Below are positions 35,763 to 45,753 of a stretch of DNA of 64,000 nt, piece after piece. This stretch comes from Meloidogyne chitwoodi (lineage: Eukaryota; Nematoda; Chromadorea; Rhabditida; Meloidogynidae), in NCBI GenBank assembly GCA_015183035.1, contig JACZZP010000013.1, positions 186,001-250,000 on the forward strand. The letters are read 5' to 3'. Both the position numbers and the translations under genes were made by a program. The notes below the pieces were generated by a model. The model saw only the letters and a list, made by a program, of their open reading frames with translations, ran no database searches and was not told the DNA's origin. The first letter of the stretch is position 1. Each line of letters starts with the position of its first letter.

Positions 35763-38700
35763 ATGGGTGAATACTATCAACAACAAAAAGGAGGTGGTGG
35801 AGGTTATGGACAAGGATCTTATGGTTATCCAGGAATGTTAGTTTTATTTATTTATTTAATTTAAAAAAAAATATATTTTTTTTTTAATTGAATAATTTAA
35901 TTAAAATTAATTTATAAATTTAAATTATATTTATATAATTTTTTTTAAATATTTTTTTAATTTTTTCTTAGGCATTGCAATATTTCAAGAGCTTATATGG
36001 ACCTAACTGAAGTAATTAATTTATTATTTTAAAATATAATTTTATTTTTTTTTTAATTAATTAATTTTTTATAGATGGAAAGAAAATGTTTAGAACAACG
36101 TAAATATTGGTGTTTTCTTTTATCTTCAATTGTTACATTTTGTGTATCTATGCTTTTAGTTGTTATTTGGAGGGTTAGATTATTTATTTATTTTTTAATT
36201 TTATTATTTATTATTTAAATAAAGATATCTACTCATTTATGTTTACAACCAAGAGAACGTTATATTGGTGGAACAAGTGGGGGAGGATTATCTGAACCTT
36301 TAATTAATTCAAGTCAACAAGAAGATTTGGAAGGTTATAATAAACAAATAATTAATAATAATAAAATAATAACAACAACAACAAATGCTGAAATGAGAAA
36401 AGAAGAACAAGTACAAATTGGTTGGATGACTGAAGCTAAAGATTGGGCTGGGTATAAATTAAATTTATTTTTTTAAATTAATTTAATTTTAATTTTTTTA
36501 AAGAGAATTAATTTCTGGACAAAGTATGACTGGACGTATTTTAGTTGTTTTAGTATTTCTTTTATCTATTGGATCATTAATTATTTATTTTATTGATACT
36601 TATAAAGATTCTTTTCAAGTAGAAACTTGTGTGCCATGGTTTGTTTTTTTTTAAAAATTTTTAAAAAAACTAATTTTAATTTTTTTGGACATTTTGACAA
36701 AAATAAAATAATAAAAAATTAAAAAAAATAATATTTTTTTTAGGAGTGAAAGTCCTACTCAACAAATAGATTTGGGTATTTTTTATTTTTAATAATTTAT
36801 TAATTTTTTTATTATTTATTTTTTTTAAGGATTCAATATTTTCTTTTTAATATATTTTTTTATTCGTTTTATTGCTGCATCTGATAAAGTTTGGTTTTTA
36901 TTGGATCGTTACAGTTTTGTTGATTTTTTTACAATACCCCCAAGTTTTGTGGCTATTTATCTTGAACGTAATTGGATTGGTATGTTTTGTGTTTTCTTTT
37001 ATTAAAATGTTTTTGTATTTTCCTTAAAGTTTACAGTTTTTAAGTGAATTTTGTGTTTCTTTAATTTTCTGATTTTTGTGTTTTCTTTTTAAGTTTATTT
37101 TCTGATTTTTTGTATTTTTTAATGTTTGTTTTACTGATTTTTGTATTTAAAGTTTATTTATTTATTTTCTTTAATTTTCTGATTTTTGTATTTTTTTTCT
37201 TCAGGTCTTCGATTTTTACGAGCATTACGATTAATGACTGTCCCAGATATTCTTCAATACTTAAATATATTAAAAACATCCTCTTCAATTAGATTAACCC
37301 AATTACTTTCAATATTTATTTCAACTTGTCTTGCCGGTGCTGGAGTTATTCATTTATTAGAAAATAGTGGAGATCCTTGGAAGTTTGTAAAAATTTAAAA
37401 ATTAATTTTAAATTAATTTTTTTAAGAGATTTTGTAAATTCTCATAGAATATCATATCCAGATTGTGTATATTTTTTACTTGTTACAATGTCAACTGTTG
37501 GCTATGGAGATATTGTTTGTTTTTTTTTAATTTTAAATGATATATATTTTTTTAATAAAATTTTGTATTTTTTTAAAGTTTAATTTTCTGATTTTTGTGT
37601 TTTCTTCAAGTTTAATTTCTGATTTTTTGTATTTTTCTTCAAGTTTAATTTCTGATTTTTTGTATTTTTCTTCAAGTTTATTTTTTGATTTTTGTCTTTA
37701 AAGTTTATTTTAATTTCCTGATTTTTGTGTTTCTTTTAAAATATTTTTTATGTATTTTAATTTAGTATTGTACAACTGTTTTGGGTCGTGGATTTATGGT
37801 ATTCTTTATTCTTGGTGGTCTTGCAATGTTTGCTTCATTTGTAATTTTTGATTTATTTATTTATTTTAATATTTTTTTAAAGGTACCTGAAATTGCTGAA
37901 TTAATAGGTAATAGACAAAAATATGGAGGAGAATATAAAGGAGAACATGGAAAACGTCATATTGTTGTTTGCGGGTATTTTTTTTTTTTATTTAAATTTA
38001 TTTATTTTATTAGTCCCTCTTTTCTTAAATAAAATATTTATTTATTTTATTAACCATTTCCCCCTAATTATTCTTTTCTCAATTCTTTTACTTACTTTTT
38101 GTGGTCAAAGAAGAAGAACATACACAAAGTCAATAAATAAATATTATTTAAAAAGAGAGAGAGAAAATTAAGATAAGTTTTGAGAAAATTTTTTTTTTCT
38201 TCTTCTTTTATCTTCTCTATATTTACTAAACTTTGAACTCTTTTTTGACCATATTATGTGTACTCTTTAATTTAAAAAATAAAAGAATTGGGGGAGATCT
38301 TTTAGAGTATTTATTTAATTAATTTTTATTTATTTTTTTTAAAAGACATATAAATTTTGAATCAGTATCACATTTTCTTCAAGACTTTTTACATGAAGAT
38401 CGTGAAGATGTAGATGTTGAAGTAGTTTTTTTACATAGAGTAGTTCCAGATTTAGAATTAGAGGGTCTTTTTAAAAGACATTTTACTAAAGTTGAATTTT
38501 TTACAGGTTTTTTTTTTTAATTTAAATTAATTTTAATATTATTTTTTTAATAAATAGGAACAGTAATGGAATCTGTTGATTTACAGAGAGTAAAGGTTTT
38601 TTTTAAATTTTTTTATATAATTTTTTTTTCAATTTTTTGGGTGGATGAAGCAGATGCATGTCTTGTTCTTGCAAATAAATATAGTTCTGATCCTGATGCT

Positions 38701-40407
38701 GAAGTATTTGTTTAAAGTTTATTTAAATATTTAAAAGTATTTTCTGATTTTTTTGTGTTTTTAAAATGTTTTTTTTCCCGATTTTTGTGTTTTTTAAAGT
38801 TTATTTTTTTCTGATTTTTTGTATTTTTTTTTTTAAATATTTTCTGATTTTTGTGTTTTTTAGAGTTTATTTTTCTGATTTTTGTGTTTTTTAAGGTTTA
38901 TTTTTCTGATTTTTTTGTGTTTTTTAAAGTTTATTTTTTTCTGATTTTTTGTATTTTTTAAAGTTTATTTATTCTGATTTTTTTTTGTGTTTTTTAAAGT
39001 TTATTTTTCTGATTTTTTGTATTTTTTAAAGTTTATTTATTCTGATTTTTTTTTGTGTTTTTTAAAGTTTATTTTTTTCTGATTTTTTGTATTTTTTAAA
39101 GTTTATATTATTAATTTTAAAGGATGCAGCAAATATAATGCGTGTAATTAGTATTAAAAATTATTCTTCTGAAATTAGAGTAATTGTTCAATTAATGCAA
39201 TATCATAATAAAGCTTATTTACTTAATATTCCAAGTTGGGATTGGAGAAGAGGAGATGATGTTATTTGCCTTGCTGAATTAAAAGTTTTTTTTTAAATTT
39301 ATTTAATAAATTAATTTAATTTTTTTTCTTCTAGTTAGGATTTATTGCCCAATCATGTTTAGCCCCTGGATTTTCTACAATGATGGCAAATCTTTTTGCT
39401 ATGCGTTCATTTAAAACGGTTTTTTGAATTTAATTTTATGTTTGTTTTTATAATATTTTTTGGCTTTTTAAAAATTGTTTTAATTTTTTTAACCTTTATT
39501 TTTGCTTAAATTAATTTTCTATTAAATTTTATTTTTTTTCTAACCTTTTTTTTAACATTTTTTTAGTCTCCACATACTCCAGAATGGTTAAATGAATATT
39601 TACGTGGAGCTGGTATTTTTTTTAATTAAATTAATTAAATTAAAAATATTTTTTTTATAGGAATGGAAATGTATACAGAAACAATGTCTTCAAGTTTTAT
39701 TGGAATGCGTTTTCCTGATGCATCAGAGTTTGATTTTTTTTTAATTAATTAATTAATATAAAGTGTGGATTTGTATTAAATTATTTTTTTATTTTTCTGT
39801 TCTAATTTCTTTGTCTTTTTTTTTTAAAAAGAAAAATATATTTTTCTTCTTCCTCGTCCTCTGCTGTTTCTAAAATTATTTTTATTTTTTTAAAAAAAAA
39901 ATAAAACAATTTTCTCTAGTCCAAACACACCCCAGATTGGCTTTCCCTTTATTTATGTGGGGCAGGTATGGAAATGTATACAGAAATGCTTTCACATTCT
40001 TTTGTGGGTCTTCGATTTCCTGATGCTGCTGAGTGAGTAGAAAAAAAATAGAAATTAATTTTTTATTTTATTAATATCTTCTTCTTTCTTTTTTAATTTA
40101 ATTTTATATATTTAATTTATTATTTTTTTAAGGCTTTTATTTACTCGATTAGGCCTTTTACTTTTGGCAATTGAATTAAAAGATGAAGATAAAAAAGAAT
40201 GCAGGTTTATTTTTAATAAATGTTTAAAAATTTTATTAAAATTTAAATTTAAGTATTGCAATTAATCCTGGACCAATAACAGTCATTCAACCACAAACAC
40301 AAGGTTTTTTTATTGCACAATCAGCAGATGAAGTAAAAAGGTTTTTAAATTATTAATTATATAGTAAATTAAATAAGCATTTTATTCATATGCTCCTGTG
40401 GCGCAAC

Positions 40408-40448
<41 letters not shown>

Positions 40449-43400
40449 GAATCCACCCAGGAGCGGATATTTTTTTTTTAATGTTTTTTGAATTGGAAAA
40501 ATTTTTTAAATTTTTGTAATCTTTAGAAAAATTTTTAAAATTTTTCTAAAGGTTAATTTTATATTTTTTAAACCAATTTTTTTAATTTTTAAATTATTTT
40601 TTTTAATTTTTAGAGCCTTTTATTGGTGTAAAATTTGTCATGCAGATGTTTATGATGTTTCCTTAATTAAAAAATGTAAATGTAAAAATTTATCATTATT
40701 TCGAAAAGGTGGAAAAGTGCTGATGAAAAGAGGTTTTATTTTTTTAATTTTTTATTTAAAAAAATAAAAAAGCTTCAACAGGCGCCCCAACAACAACAAA
40801 AATAATTGGTAATGGTTCAATTTTAATGGGAAGAACAACAAAAAATGATGAAGAATTGGCAAGACAATTGTTAATTAATTTTGAAAATGGTGGTGGTGTA
40901 AGAGATAATTTAACAGATATTTTTGAACAACAAGAAATGAAATATGATTCTACTGGAATGTTTCATTGGTTTTTATTTTTTATTAAATATTTATTTATTT
41001 TATATTTTTTTAAGGTGTAATCCTAGAAGTATTGAAGAATGTATTTTAGATAGAAGTCAGGTTAATTTATTTAATTATTTTTTTTTTTATTTAAAATAAG
41101 TTTGGTGTAACCTTTAATGTGTGAGGTGAGGAGTCATTCTCCATCACACAAAATAATAGGTGTCTCAAATAATACCTCTTTTTTACCATAAAATTTTGTA
41201 AAAATATCTTAAATAATATTAACTTAATTTTCTCAAAAATTTTTTATTAAAATTAATTTTAAAATTTTTTTAATAAAAAAAAGGTTGAAAAATGCTAATT
41301 TTTGTCAAGTTTTTGGGCCATAACTTGTGAAATATTTGACCAAAAATTTTAAAATTTTTGGTCAAAAGTTGGATAACAGTATTGAAAATAATCTTACAAA
41401 ATTTGACAATTTTAGGTTATTTATTGAGTATTTTATGATTTTTTTTGTGACCTTACATAAGTTATGTAAACTTTTGCGCCGAAATGACCCTATTCCTTGG
41501 GGTGAAATTTTTTCTTTTCTCTTACATAGGGTAGGGTTTGTTGGGCGCAGAATTTATTTTTTTTTAAGTTCAATTTTTTTAAAGGCTGCAATGACAGTAT
41601 TAAATGGCCATGTAGTCGTTTGTTTATTTGCTGATAAAGATTCACCTTTAATTGGATTAAGAAATTTTATTATGCCTTTGCGTGCTTCTAACTTTCATTA
41701 TCACGAATTAAAGCATGTTGTAATTGTTGGTGATGTAGAATATTTGAGACATGAATGGAGAACTTTACATAATTTACCAAAAATATCAATTTTGAACGTT
41801 TGACCATTTTGAAATGTTAACCATTTTGAAATTTTTTTTTTAAATTTTCAGGGTAATCCACTTTCTCGAGCAGATCTTCGTGCTGTTAATATTAATCTTT
41901 GTGTTATGTGTGTTATAATAAGGTTTTTTTAATTTTTTGGACGGTTCAGTGCCATTAATTGAGTTCTGAATTTTTTTAATTTTTTTTTTAATTTTTAAGT
42001 GCTCGTATCCCAAATCCAAATGAAGATCCAACATTAGCAGATAAAGAAGCAATTTTAGCAAGTTTAAATATTAAAGCAATGGACTTTGTAGAGGAAGGTT
42101 TTGGTTCTATATCTGTGCAAAGAGTTGTTGTTGTTCCTTCTGTGCCTATTATTCCAAATAATAGTGGAGGAAGAGGAGGATTTTCATCTTTATTAAATCA
42201 GGTTTATATTCTAAAATTTGTTTTTTTTTAGATTTAAAATAATTTTTTTTGTTTTTAAATTTTTGGGACGGTTCAGTGCGAAAGGTTGAGTGTCGGAACT
42301 TTTGGACAAAAAAATTTTTTTTTTTTGATTATTATTGTGAATAGGTTTAAGAAAGTTTAAAAAAAAAATTGTATATTAAATTCTTATATCTAAATATAAT
42401 AATTTTATAAATAAAAAAAGATTTAAATTTTAGGGAAGCATCACTGAAAGGATTACTTTTCAGTTTTTTAACCATAACTTTTTTTTAAATTATCGTAAAA
42501 ATATGAATGAATATTCAAATTAATCCTCTAATTAAAACCTTTTGAATGATATAAAAATTAATTTTAAAGATTTTATTTAAAAAAAGTTATGCGCAAAAAA
42601 GTAATTGAGGAAATGCCTGGACACTCAAATTTTCGTGCTGAACTGACCTATAAATTTGAAAATTTTTTTATTTTTCTTTTTTCAAAAAGAGACCTTTAAT
42701 GGGTGTTAGAAGTGGTACAAATGTTCCAATGATAACTGAATTGGTTAATGACTCTAATGTCCAATTTTTGGATCAGGACGATGATGACGATGTTTTTTTA
42801 AAAAAAATTTTTTTTTTTATTTTATTTTTTTTAATTTTAAGCCAGACACAGAATTATATTTAACTCAACCATTTGCTTGTGGAACAGCTTTTGCAATTTC
42901 AGTATTAGATTCTTTAATGTCAACAACTTATTTTAATGATTCTGCGCTTACTTTAATTAGAACACTTGTAACAGGAGGAGCTACACCTGAATTGGAAAGA
43001 ATATTAGCTGAAGGAGCTGGACTTAGAGGTTTTTTTTAATTTTATTTTAAGTTTTTTTAATATAAGAACCCCAAAAAAAAATCAATAAAAATGTAAGAGT
43101 CGTGTCTATTTTAAAAATAATTTTTAAACCAAATTAAAAAAAATTTTTTTTTTTTGAAAAGTAGGTTAGATAGTGCAGAAAATTTGCTAAAAGATGGACT
43201 TTGTCCTATTTCCATAAAAATTTTTTACGAGGACTAGGACACGCAAAAATGTTGCACACAAAAAAACGAATTATCCTATATTATTAAAAAAATGTTTCCT
43301 TGTTAAGTTGTCTGATGGTGTAGTGGAATGGTGTGTGATTTTTCAACTAATGTGAGTGAGGTTCGAATCCCACTGAAGAACTTTAGTTTTTAAATGATAT

Positions 43401-44107
43401 TTATAAACTTTAAAGAATTTTTTAAACTTTAAAAAAAATTAAAAAAATTTTTAATTTTGTTATTTAGGCGGGTATAGTACACCCGAAACTTTGTCAAATA
43501 GAGATAGATGTAGAATTGCTCAAATTTCCCTTAGCGATCAGCCGTATGAAGGAATATGTACAGGATCTACTTATGGAGAAATGTTTAGGTTTTTATTTTT
43601 TATTATTATTTTCTAATCTTTTAATTAAAAATCGAAAAAATATAACTAAATATCTCAAAAAAAATTTTTTAAAGAAAACAAGTCCGCGCCGAAATTACCC
43701 TATTCCTTGTGGGAGACTTTTCTTTCTCCCTTATGATGTTGTGTGTTCTTTCGGCGCAGATTTGTAATATTTTTTTTTTAAACTTTTAAGTATTGCCCTT
43801 AAAAAACATGGTCAATTATGTGTTGGACTTTATCGTTTACATGATCAAGCATCTTTGGATTCAAATAAGCGATATGTATAAATTTTTTTAGATTAAAAAA
43901 AATTTTTTCTCTTTTCATAAAAAGGTTATAACAAATCCACCAGCAGAATTAAGATTATTATCAAGTGATAGTATTTATGTTTTGGAACAATTTGATTTTG
44001 GATATTCAAAATTTGAGACATTTTGTGGTAGTAGTGAACAACAAAGTGGTGGAATAATAACAACAACTACATTAAGTGGTGGTGGTGGAGGTTCTTCTTG
44101 GGGATAA
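35763..44107 (+). CDS. slo-1: SLO-1, large-conductance Ca2+- and voltage-activated K+ (BK) channel
   Basis: BK channels repolarise neurons and muscle and limit transmitter release. Spliced exons from the ATG at 35763 read: S0 and N-terminus ([20 protein letters not shown]); S1 ([20 protein letters not shown]); S3 ([20 protein letters not shown]); S4 ([20 protein letters not shown]); S5 ([20 protein letters not shown]); pore with selectivity filter ([20 protein letters not shown]); S6 ([20 protein letters not shown]). RCK1 follows ([40 protein letters not shown]), then RCK2 ([20 protein letters not shown]). The Ca2+ bowl is [20 protein letters not shown], followed by [20 protein letters not shown] and [20 protein letters not shown]. 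It ends in a Gly-rich tail and a stop at 44105-44107. About 1,100 residues. Alternative exons occur at 39567-40032. Introns hold a tRNA-Asn, a tRNA-like sequence and several repeats. Confidence 0.96.
38700..39110. repeat. Tandem ~30-bp CTGATTTTTGTGTTTT repeat in slo-1 intron
   Basis: Roughly a dozen imperfect copies of a unit like CTGATTTTTGTGTTTTTTAA followed by AGTTTATTTTT stand head to tail. Shorter runs lie in other slo-1 introns (37020-37195; 37575-37745) and in the upstream spacer. On the complementary strand the core reads AAAAATCAG, linking it to the AATCAGAATT repeats elsewhere in the window. Confidence 0.85.
39567..40032 (+). other. slo-1: slo-1 duplicated alternative exons (probably mutually exclusive)
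   Basis: Version A is split over two exons (39567-39612 and 39661-39727): [16 protein letters not shown], then [20 protein letters not shown]. Version B is one exon (39920-40032): [16 protein letters not shown], then [20 protein letters not shown]. Both start after the same upstream codon phase and both end in the same phase (GA|G), so either joins to the next exon ([15 protein letters not shown]). Using both would repeat the segment. This part of the RCK1-RCK2 region is a known alternative-splicing site in invertebrate Slo genes. Confidence 0.85.
40392..40465 (+). tRNA. tRNA-Asn (anticodon GTT)
   Basis: Complete 74-nt cloverleaf: acceptor GCTCCTG paired with CAGGAGC, D arm GCGC...GCGC, anticodon arm TTCGG-CTGTTAA-CCGAA with anticodon GTT, T arm GGTGG-TTCGAAT-CCACC, and discriminator G. 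No CCA is encoded, as expected for a nuclear gene. It has intact A- and B-box promoter sequences and no intron. It lies within a slo-1 intron on the sense strand. Confidence 0.97.
41475..41552. repeat. Short inverted-repeat element, copy 1 (slo-1 intron)
   Basis: About 78 bp beginning TGCGCCGAAATGACCCTATT and ending near GGGCGCAGAATT. A second copy is at 43684-43764. The shared words GCGCCGAAAT-ACCCTATTCCTTG and GGCGCAGA show that they are related. The ends are inverted with respect to each other. Confidence 0.7.
42268..42649. mobile_element. Possible MITE with ~27-bp inverted termini (slo-1 intron)
   Basis: Left end at 42268-42294 (ACGGTTCAGTGCGAAAGG then TTGAGTGTC). Right end at about 42618-42649 reads, on the minus strand, GTTCAGCACGAAAATTTGAG followed by TGTCC. 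About 380 bp, with no coding potential seen. The terminal word ACGGTTCAGTGC also occurs alone at 41941 and 57688, so fragments are dispersed. No clear target duplication was found. Confidence 0.55.
43310..43382 (+). tRNA. Degenerate tRNA-like sequence in slo-1 intron
   Basis: TCTGATGGTGTAGTGGAATG resembles the 5' half of a tRNA (D-loop GTGTAGTGG), and GAGGTTCGAATCCCAC is a T-arm core, with spacing right for a tRNA. Acceptor and anticodon stems pair poorly. Sense strand of the host gene. Confidence 0.42.
43684..43764. repeat. Short inverted-repeat element, copy 2 (slo-1 intron)
   Basis: Begins CGCGCCGAAATTACCCTATT and ends TTTCGGCGCAGA. The termini GCGCCGAAA and TTTCGGCGC are perfect 9-bp inverted repeats. 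It ends just upstream of the acceptor of the next slo-1 exon. Confidence 0.72.
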
Positions 44108-44721
44108 TAGTAGTAAAATTATGACATTTTCTTAGAAGATTTTTTTTATTTTATTTTTTTATTTTGCTGATAAAAAAAAGGTGTGTTGAAAATGGTTAGA
44201 GAGATGGGGGACAGTTTATTCTTTTTTTTTTTAAGTGAACAAACTATCTCAAAAATAGATAGATAGTGGTGGGGAAAATTGTTTTATGAAATCCCTTTTT
44301 GTTTTTGATGAGCTTGGTTGACCTCATTTTGTCCACTTGACATTTTGTCGGATAAATAGATTCATTGTGTTGATCTATTACCGTATACTTAAATTTTTTT
44401 AGATTTATTTACTTTTAATTATTAAAAAAATATAACATCATTTTATTAAGAAAAAAAAATTATTATAATTTAATAAAAAAATAATAATTGAAAAATAAAA
44501 AAGAAAAAATATATAAAAAACCAAAAACGTTATATTATATTTTTTTGAGAAGGGCTCAGATGGGAAAATATATATGCTTTATATTTTTTAAATAAATCTG
44601 ATTAATTTTTATATTGGATTTTAAAAAGAATTAAAATATAATAACGATGAAGCCTTTATAAGCATTTTATCAAAAAAAAAATTTTATTTTTCCCAAAAAA
44701 CACGAAAAAAAAATTGTCAAA
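44108..44721. other. Spacer slo-1 to flp-1
   Basis: No gene seen. AT-rich, with long A/T homopolymer tracts at 44390-44520 and 44660-44715. It contains the slo-1 3' UTR and presumably the neuronal promoter of flp-1. Confidence 0.4.
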
Positions 44722-45535
44722 ATGGCTGAAAAAGGTTACAATATGACTCAAATGTTGTTAAAGAGTATGTTTTTAGTGATGCTTTTCGTTGGAGAGGTGT
44801 GTTTGAGTATTAAAATGTTCTCTTTTTCTGTTGTTTTTAAAAGTGTGTTTTTTGTGTTTTAAGGAACTTTTAAGTAAAAATGAGTTAAAATAAAAAGGAG
44901 GGGTACCTTAATTAAATTAAGCTACCTCCTAAAAATATAGTTAAACTTCGAAAATAAATTTTAAAAAACACAGAAAAATAGACAAATTTCCCCTAAAATT
45001 CAAAAACAAAAAACAACCAAAAAATACAAATTTACAGATGTCAGTAATGTGTTCCAGCAGTTCTAACAGAAATTCTCTGCTTACTAGTGGTCCATGGGCA
45101 TTGAATTCTTGGTCTGATGCTGATCCAAACTTTTTGCGATTTGGCAGATCTGATTACAGTAATAACAATGCTCAAGCGGAGGCAATGAAACGGACTGCTG
45201 CTCAGTCTGCAAATTTCCTCAGATTTGGTTTGATTTTTTCAAGTAATTTAAACAAATTTTGCAGGAAAATCGATACCATATGATCCGAATTTTTTACGCT
45301 TTGGAAGACAGCCACAACAAAAAGGTTTAGTAGGTGATCAAAGTTATCTTCGGTTAGGTCGAAGTAGTGGAAACAACAAAGGAAATAACAATTTTTTACG
45401 ATTTGGACGAGCAACACAAGGTTTGTTTATTATTATTTTTTTTAAATTTAATTTAAAATAGAACAATCAGAAACAGAAGCATTTGAAAGAGAATATCGTC
45501 AAGCAAATAATCCAAACTTTCTTCGTTTTGGTTGA
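44722..45535 (+). CDS. flp-1: FLP-1 FMRFamide-like neuropeptide precursor
   Basis: flp-1 encodes several amidated -PNFLRFamide peptides released by neurons. Exon 1 (44722 to about 44799) gives the signal region (MTQMLLKSMFLVMLFVGE). Later exons give peptide blocks each ending in G plus a basic cleavage site: DADPNFLRFGR, AAQSANFLRFGK, SIPYDPNFLRFGR, GLVGDQSYLRLGR and NNKGNNNFLRFGR. The last is ANNPNFLRFG directly before the stop at 45533-45535. Six candidate peptides in about 170 residues match the architecture of C. elegans FLP-1, with fewer strict PNFLRFG copies (three here). The YLRLG peptide and the ANFLRFG/NNFLRFG forms are deviations. The terminal glycine has no following basic residue but can still be an amidation donor. 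Confidence 0.95.
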
Positions 45536-45753
45536 AAAAAAGGTAAAAATAATCGCCGCCTTTGCAGAGAATTCCTCCCAAATTTATTAGTTAAAACAAA
45601 AAAAAATAATTTTAAAAAAAAGAAGCTCTCGCTCTACTTCCCCTAAAAAAGTGTCAACGTTTTTACATATACACCTAAATTTCTTGATAAATACTAAAAA
45701 TTTGTGTTTTTCAAAATTTGACTTAAATTTATTAAAAAAAATACTATATTTGT

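Noticed and set aside
40739..41020. Considered whether the ORF starting at 40826 is a separate small gene
   Set aside because: It continues the slo-1 frame between RCK1 and RCK2 (FDST-type linker [11 protein letters not shown], typical of BK channels).
41327..41803. Long frame of 158 codons in slo-1 as one exon
   Set aside because: Only the part from about 41584 ([19 protein letters not shown]) matches the channel; the upstream portion is intron including a repeat element.
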